From contig NZ_LT607754.1 of assembly GCF_900090285.1 (NCBI RefSeq), positions 5,730,001 to 5,794,000 of the forward strand: a stretch of DNA of 64,000 bases, written 5' to 3'. Each line of letters begins with the position of its first letter. Position 1 is the first letter of the stretch. This document shows, one piece after another, positions 59,878-64,000 of this stretch. The notes under the pieces are model-generated. The model was not told where the DNA came from. It saw only the letters and a program-made list of their open reading frames with translations, and made no database searches. The position numbers and the translations under genes were made by a program. This DNA is from Micromonospora inositola. GTDB taxonomy: Bacteria > Actinomycetota > Actinomycetes > Mycobacteriales > Micromonosporaceae.

Positions 59878-59939
59878 GGGACGGCCGCGCGGGCACTTCG
59901 AGAGTGTGACCAAGAACTAGGCCCGCGCGGCCTTGTCCC
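59878..59939 (+). terminator. Terminator after hydrolase copy B
   Basis: GGCCGCGCGGGC (59883-59894) and GCCCGCGCGGCC (59921-59932) form a perfect 12-bp stem with outer GGGAC/GTCCC pairing. It corresponds to the hairpin after copy A. Confidence 0.8.
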
Positions 59940-60005
59940 AATCACCGCGAAAGCGCGTGAGCCAATGGTCGGACGATCGAGTCATTTTTCTCATACGCTA
60001 GCGAA

Positions 60006-61118
60006 GTGGGCAGATCTGGACCGGAGCCGGAGCGGCACGGCGCCGAGTGGGAACTGATCGAGGCTGCTGTCCGCCCGCGCCGCGAGCCGCGCCAGGTGGT
60101 GTTGCGCCGTGCGATCATCGGCGGCGCGGTGTCGCTCCTCGTCGCCCTGATCATCGGGGCCGGGTTCATTGCCGCCTACATCGGCGCCCTGCACGATCCG
60201 CAGCCGAAGGACGTACCGGTCGGCGTGGTCCGGGCCGATCAGCCCGCGCAGACCCTCCTCACCGCCGTGCGGGCGCAGGGCCGGCAGCTCAAACCCGTCG
60301 GGTACGCCGACCGCGCCGCCGCCGACGCGGCACTGTACCGGCGCGACATCTACGCGGTGCTCGCCAGCGGGACCGGCGCGCCCGGACTGACCCTGACCAC
60401 CGCGAGCGCCGCCGCACCCGCCGCCACCGGGGTGATCGCACACACTCTGACCGTGGCGGCCCAACGCGCGCAGGTCCCGCTCACCGTGACCGACGCCGTG
60501 CCCGTCGACGCCGACGACCCACGTGGCGTGGCGCCGTTCTACCTGACCGTCGGCCTGGTGATCGGCGGCTACTTCGGCGCCATCGCGCTCGGCGCGGCGG
60601 TGGGCACGGTGCCACGCAACGTGTCCCGGGAGGCCATCCGGATCGGCGCCCACGCGCTGCACGCCGCCCTGCTCGGGCTCGCCGGCGCCCTCATCACCGG
60701 ACCCGGCCTGGGGATCTGGGACGGTCGCTTCGTCAGCCTCTTCGGCGCCGGGGCGCTGTTGGCCTTCGCCGCCGCAATGTTCGCGGCCGCCGTGCAGGGC
60801 TGGCTCGCGCGACTCGGCACCGGGCTGATCATCCTGTTGCTGGTGGTGCTGGGCAACCCCGGATCCGGGGGCATATACCCGCCCGAGTTCCTGCCGAACT
60901 TCTTCCGGGACATCCACCTGTGGGACATCCCAGGACTGGGCTCTGATCTGATCAAGTCGGTGATCTACTTCCCGCCCGATGCGGCCAAGTGGCCGGCTGC
61001 CAAGCTCGGCATCTGGGCCGTCGCCAGCATCCTCGTGCTGTTCGCCGCCACCGCGGTGCTCGGGCGCCCCCGGTCCCGTGCGGCGCGCGCCCGCCACGGT
61101 CGCGCCCGGATGGAGTAA
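60006..61118 (+). CDS. Membrane protein of the YhgE/Pip or DUF3533 kind (ABC-2 transporter-like)
   Basis: 370 residues. One membrane helix near 40-60 (AIIGGAVSLLVALIIGAGFIAA) is followed by an outer domain of about 120 residues (DVPVGVVRADQP, YAVLASGTGAPGLTL) and five C-terminal helices (LTVGLVIGGYFGAIALGAAVG; ALHAALLGLAGALITGPGLG; GLIILLLVVLGNPGSGG). The GNP-x-SGG-x-YPPEFLPNFF motif near the end is typical of this family, which is linked to export or surface functions. GTG start. A broken TetR gene follows, perhaps its former regulator. Confidence 0.8.
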   Translation: MGRSGPEPERHGAEWELIEAAVRPRREPRQVVLRRAIIGGAVSLLVALIIGAGFIAAYIGALHDPQPKDVPVGVVRADQPAQTLLTAVRAQGRQLKPVGYADRAAADAALYRRDIYAVLASGTGAPGLTLTTASAAAPAATGVIAHTLTVAAQRAQVPLTVTDAVPVDADDPRGVAPFYLTVGLVIGGYFGAIALGAAVGTVPRNVSREAIRIGAHALHAALLGLAGALITGPGLGIWDGRFVSLFGAGALLAFAAAMFAAAVQGWLARLGTGLIILLLVVLGNPGSGGIYPPEFLPNFFRDIHLWDIPGLGSDLIKSVIYFPPDAAKWPAAKLGIWAVASILVLFAATAVLGRPRSRAARARHGRARME

Positions 61119-61427
61119 CGCCTGGCGCGAGCGCGGCCCAGCGATACGCGCCTTCCTCGAAACCGCCCTGGTCTCAACTGAGTTCGGAGACAAGTGGCGG
61201 TCCCTGATGCAAGAGAACATTACCGTCGCGGCGGAATTCATCGAACGGCAGCGTCCGGTGGGACACCTCCCCGCCGGCCCGCCGACCTCACGCCGCCTAG
61301 CCTCGGCGCTCTTCTGGATGGTCGAGCACGAGCTTACGAACTCTTCCGCGTGCGCGGCCGTGCAGCGGAGATCGAACTGGTAGAAAGGCTCGCTTTGATG
61401 TGGCAGCGGGCCGTGGGGGTGGCATGA
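61119..61427 (+). pseudogene. C-terminal remnant of a TetR-family regulator
   Basis: AIRAFLETALVSTEFGDKWR, AEFIERQRPVGHLPAGPPTSRR and LFWMVEHE continue after one shift as YELFRVRG and IELVERLALMWQRAV, a typical TetR_C end (last two or three helices). The DNA-binding N-terminus is absent. Confidence 0.6.
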
Positions 61428-61455
61428 CCACACCTCCACGGCCCTCATGCGACCG

Positions 61456-62327
61456 TCAGGCGCTGCTCACCGATTCCATCACGGGCAGTGGGCGGGTCTG
61501 CCGGGCGAGCAGGAGGACTGCCATCGCCGCGGTGAGGAGGGAGACCGGGATGTAGATGGCGGGTGCCACTGCGGCGGCCGGCATATTCAGCAACGCGGGC
61601 TGAGGGCGATAGCGACGGCGAGAGCACCGTTGTGGATGCCGATCTCCATCGACGAGGCGACGGCCTGGGGTCGCTCGACGCGGGCGAGGCGGGGCACCCA
61701 GTAGCCGATGACCAGGTTCAGGACGCTGAACGCCGCCGTGAGCGGAAGGATGGAGCCGAAGGAGCGGCCCAGCTGGTCGGCGTTGTGCAGGATCGCACCG
61801 ACGGTCACCACCGCCAACACGATAAGCGCGACGATCCGTACGGCGCGCCTGAGAGTCTGCGCAAGGCCCGGGCGAAGGCGCCGCAGCGTGATGCCTAGGG
61901 CGACCGGCAGCACGACGGTGACGATCAGCGTGACGACACCGTGCGGTTGCAGTCCGATGTTGTGGGCGTGACCGACGTAGTGGCGGGTCACGCCCCACAT
62001 GACGAGCGGCAGCGTGACCACGGCGACCAGCGAGTTGACCGCGGTGAGGGTGATGTTCAACCCGATGTCACCGCGGGCGAAATGGCTGTAGACGGCCGCG
62101 AGCGTTCCGCCGGGCGATGCGGCCAGGAGCAGCATCCCGACCGCGGTGTCGGTGTCCGCGCCGGTCAGCGCGAGCAGCGCCAGGCAGAGCGCGGGCATCA
62201 ACACCAGTTGGCAGGCCAGTGCGGTGCCCACTGCACGCGGCACCCTCATCACGCGGGCGAAGTCCGCGAAGGTGAGGGCCAGTCCCAGGCCGAGCATGAT
62301 GACCGCCAGGGCGAACGGCAACACCAA
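61456..62327 (-). pseudogene. Bile-acid:sodium symporter-family transporter, one frameshift
   Basis: From ATG 62327 the frame gives a BASS-type protein of eight to nine helices (VMLGLGLALTFADFARV, VGMLLLAASPGGTLAAVYSHFARGD, MEIGIHNGALAVAIAL) to about 61597. There the expected SPALLN needs one more C in CAGCCCGCG. The following frame supplies PALLNMPAAAVAPAIYIPVS and the end, at 61456. Otherwise well kept; a sequencing deletion in a C run is possible, in which case it is a normal 290-residue transporter. Confidence 0.8.
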
Positions 62328-62366
62328 GTGGTCAAGACAGAGCTGTGCAACATCTTCTCCTGGGGA

Positions 62367-63128
62367 TCAGTGCTGGTGGTATTCGCCGACCGACTTGGCG
62401 AAGAAGGCACGCAGTGCCTCCTTGTGGTCGTCCTTCAGGAACAACTCGGACAGTTCGTCGACCTGCCGCCGGTGCGCCTCGTCCCGGCTCATCTCCAGGG
62501 CGTCGTTCACGCAGCGCTTGGTGGCCTCCACCGACAGGGGGGCGCAAGTCGCGATCCGCTCCGCCTCCGCCAGCGCGACGTGCATGAGCGCCTCGGGTGC
62601 GCACACCTCGGTTACCAGTCCCCACGCCGCGGCCCGCTCGGCTCCGTAGCGTTCGCCGGCGAGGAGGATCTCCTTGGCCGGCCCGAGTCCCACGATCCTG
62701 GCCAGGCGCCAGAAGTTCGCCATGAGGCGCACGTTGACCCCGGCCGCGACGAAGGACGCCTCGCTCGACGCGACGCGGATGTCGCAGGCCAGGGCCAGCT
62801 CGAACCCGCCGCCGACGGCCGGCCCGTTGACCGCGGCGATCACCGGAGCACGGAACCTCTCCAGGCCGTCGACGATCCGCTCGAAGTCCGCCACGAAGTC
62901 CGGCAGTTCGGTCCGGCTCATCCGCTGGTCCTGGACCAGGTCCGCGCCGGCGGTGAACACACCTGCGGCCCCGGTGAGGACGACCGCACGAACCTCTTGG
63001 TCCTCCAGCCGGTCGATGGCCGTCTTCAGGTGCGCCCGGCTCTCCCAGGAGAGGGTGTTGACGGGCGGGTTGCTCAGTGTGATCACCACGACGTGCGGGG
63101 TGTGGTGCCGCAGCTGGACTGCGCTCAC
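62367..63128 (-). CDS. Enoyl-CoA hydratase
   Basis: 253 residues: NPPVNTLSWESRAHLKTAI, VVLTGAAGVFTAGADL (first oxyanion part and substrate side), AVNGPAVGGGFELALACDIRVAS (second oxyanion part), and a typical C-terminal RRQVDELSELFLKDDHKEAL. GTG at 63128 overlaps the stop of the CoA-transferase fragment (GTGA), so both belonged to one operon for acyl-CoA breakdown. No obvious loss of conserved Glu. Confidence 0.9.
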   Translation of the reverse strand: MSAVQLRHHTPHVVVITLSNPPVNTLSWESRAHLKTAIDRLEDQEVRAVVLTGAAGVFTAGADLVQDQRMSRTELPDFVADFERIVDGLERFRAPVIAAVNGPAVGGGFELALACDIRVASSEASFVAAGVNVRLMANFWRLARIVGLGPAKEILLAGERYGAERAAAWGLVTEVCAPEALMHVALAEAERIATCAPLSVEATKRCVNDALEMSRDEAHRRQVDELSELFLKDDHKEALRAFFAKSVGEYHQH

Positions 63129-63511
63129 TTCTCCTCCTTGGCCACGCCGGCGGCCAGCAGGGCCTCGATCTCGGACGGGCTGAAGCCCGCCTCGGTCAGT
63201 ACGTTGGTGGTGTGCTCGCCCAGCAGCGGGGCAGGACGGTGAATGGCTGCCGGAGTGTGGGAGAACTTGACGGGCACTCCGATGTGCTTGACCGGCCCTG
63301 CCGTGGGGTGTTCGACCTCGACGAGCATCCGCCTGGCCCGGACCCGGGGGTCGGAGTAGACCTGACCGATGTCGTACACGGGTCCGGCGGGAATGCCGTG
63401 TGGCAGGAGGATGTCCATCCACTGCTCGGTGGTGTGCTCCAGGAACTTCTTCTGCAGTTCCTCCGTCAGCGACGGGCGGTTGGCCAGACGGGACATCGGA
63501 TCGGCAAACAT
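63125..63511 (-). pseudogene. CaiB/BaiF-type CoA-transferase, C-terminal part only
   Basis: About 128 residues: RLANRPSLTEELQKKFLEHT, GIPAGPVYDIGQVYSDPRVR, HPTAGPVKHIGVPVKF and LLGEHTTNVLTEAGFSPSEI are the last third of family III CoA-transferases (usual length near 400). The N-terminal 260 residues with the catalytic Asp are missing; coding sequence stops at the terminator and tRNA fragment to the right. A product could be translated from ATG 63511 but would be inactive as a transferase. Confidence 0.88.
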
Positions 63512-63525
63512 AGAAGAAAGTCAAA

Positions 63526-63560
63526 GCCCTGACCAGCGTGTATGCTGGTCAGGGCCTTTT
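63526..63560. terminator. Strong hairpin terminator next to the tRNA fragment
   Basis: GCCCTGACCAGC (63526-63537) and GCTGGTCAGGGC (63544-63555) are perfect 12-bp arms with a 6-nt loop. T-rich tracts follow on both strands (CTTTTGT right; CTTTGACTTTCTT left), so it can stop transcription either way. It is most likely the natural terminator of the tRNA gene whose 3' end lies alongside. Confidence 0.9.
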
Positions 63561-63566
63561 GTCTGC

Positions 63567-63607
63567 CGGGACGGCCGGATTCGAACCGACGACCCCTTGA
63601 CCCCCAG
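63567..63607 (-). other. attachment site: 3' portion of a tRNA-Pro(GGG) gene
   Basis: On the minus strand, 41 nt run from CTGGGGGTCAAGG (anticodon loop with GGG) through the T arm GTCGG-TTCGAAT-CCGGC to the 3' acceptor CGTCCCG. The part before it does not fold as a tRNA: the anticodon stem and D arm are absent. A tRNA truncated exactly at the anticodon loop is the mark left by tRNA-targeting integrases, for example pSAM2-type actinomycete elements in tRNA-Pro. Confidence 0.75.
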
Positions 63608-64000
63608 AACTATCCGCCACACGTCCACGCACGTCACGCACGCTATTCCCAAGATCAGGACGTGTAGTCGACGGCATGCGGCCACCCATCGCGCACGCCG
63701 TGTGGTCCCCACCTGGTCTCCGGGCGCTACGCAACCGGTTGGCTACGAGCCAACCCAACCGACCCTCGGTACCCGGGCTCGCTGGGGTGATGCTGCGGGC
63801 CGCCCGTCGGCCTCTTGCAGACTAGGTGTGGACTGCCCGCCCGCCAATGGACGTCCGGAAGGTGACGTACGCCGTGGTCTCTCCGCGGCGGCCTGCAGCA
63901 AGCACCTGCAGGCCTTCGCCGGAACTCCGGTTACACATTGTCACCCCGTTGGACGGTTTTGCCGTTACCAGCCACTGTGCCCTCCGCTGATGACCAGCGA
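63608..64000. other. Element side of the attachment site; no gene recognised
   Basis: 393 bp with no credible coding frame. A 9-bp perfect stem GGCCTGCAG-N7-CTGCAGGCC lies at 63890-63914. If the tRNA fragment is an attachment site, this is the edge of an integrated element that continues beyond the window. Confidence 0.4.

Noticed and set aside
63567..63640. Complete tRNA gene
   Set aside because: Only the 3' part is present; the D arm and the 5' half of the anticodon and acceptor stems cannot be formed by the bases beyond 63607.
63521..63712. 63-residue frame overlapping the tRNA fragment as an integrase end
   Set aside because: Its end (SSVRIRPSR) is just the translation of tRNA sequence, a well-known false signal, and no integrase motif is present.
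1..64000. CRISPR arrays, rRNA genes, prophage structural genes, NRPS/PKS modules
   Set aside because: No regularly spaced short repeats, no rRNA-like stretches and no phage or megasynthase signatures were seen on either strand.

Overview
The window is very GC-rich DNA, with coding strands strongly G/C at third codon positions, Tat and Sec exports, PucR, HxlR and FadR-type regulators, and AGGAGG-like ribosome binding sites. This is typical of a filamentous actinomycete. Gene content suggests Micromonosporaceae or a close relative, but that is inference without a database search. REGION 1 (1-13,950) is a sugar catabolic locus. Leftward, a compact operon encodes an SDR dehydrogenase, a FadR/DgoR-type GntR regulator, galactonate dehydratase, a mutarotase-like protein, KDPG/KDPGal aldolase, a PfkB (KDG/KDGal) kinase and an SMP-30 lactonase. 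Rightward lie a sugar-binding lipoprotein, two ABC permeases and an intracellular GH36 alpha-galactosidase. A secreted GH27 alpha-galactosidase faces them. Together they read as alpha-galactoside hydrolysis and uptake followed by oxidative (De Ley-Doudoroff) galactose breakdown to pyruvate and glyceraldehyde-3-phosphate. REGION 2 (14,000-37,000) looks like ordinary chromosome: an acyl-CoA dehydrogenase, an AAA ATPase, a secreted lipase, two divergent glycosyltransferase pairs, a fatty-acid desaturase with its flavodoxin-type reductase and a divergent PucR-like regulator, an ABC-F ATPase with a possible leader peptide, a large membrane protein with a hydrolase-like end, MarR/azoreductase, AraC/VOC, and small oxidoreductases and hydrolases. 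REGION 3 (37,000-63,560) is an accessory zone full of broken genes and mobile DNA. It holds a tnpB element framed by 29-bp inverted repeats and possible CTAG target duplications, whose TnpB lacks the usual RuvC-II glutamate. It also holds an IS3-family element split by an IS30-family element, and a second IS3-family element that splits one arm of a long repeat. An ancestral block, VOC protein - isochorismatase - Tat-exported epoxide-hydrolase-like enzyme, occurs twice in the same order and orientation with an offset of about 7.4-7.7 kb. The first isochorismatase is reduced to a 31-nt tail and the second hydrolase is frameshifted. Fragments of an aldo/keto reductase, a Uma2 protein, a histidine kinase, an LLM oxidoreductase, a TetR regulator, a bile-acid symporter and a CaiB CoA-transferase complete the graveyard. 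REGION 4 (63,526-64,000): a strong hairpin terminator and a 41-nt 3' fragment of a proline tRNA mark an integration (att) site next to the truncated CoA-transferase, so the right-hand edge is probably the boundary of an integrative element. Several genes carry single-base deletions, mostly in C or G runs. Either decay is recent or the assembly has homopolymer errors, and both should be considered for every frameshift call.
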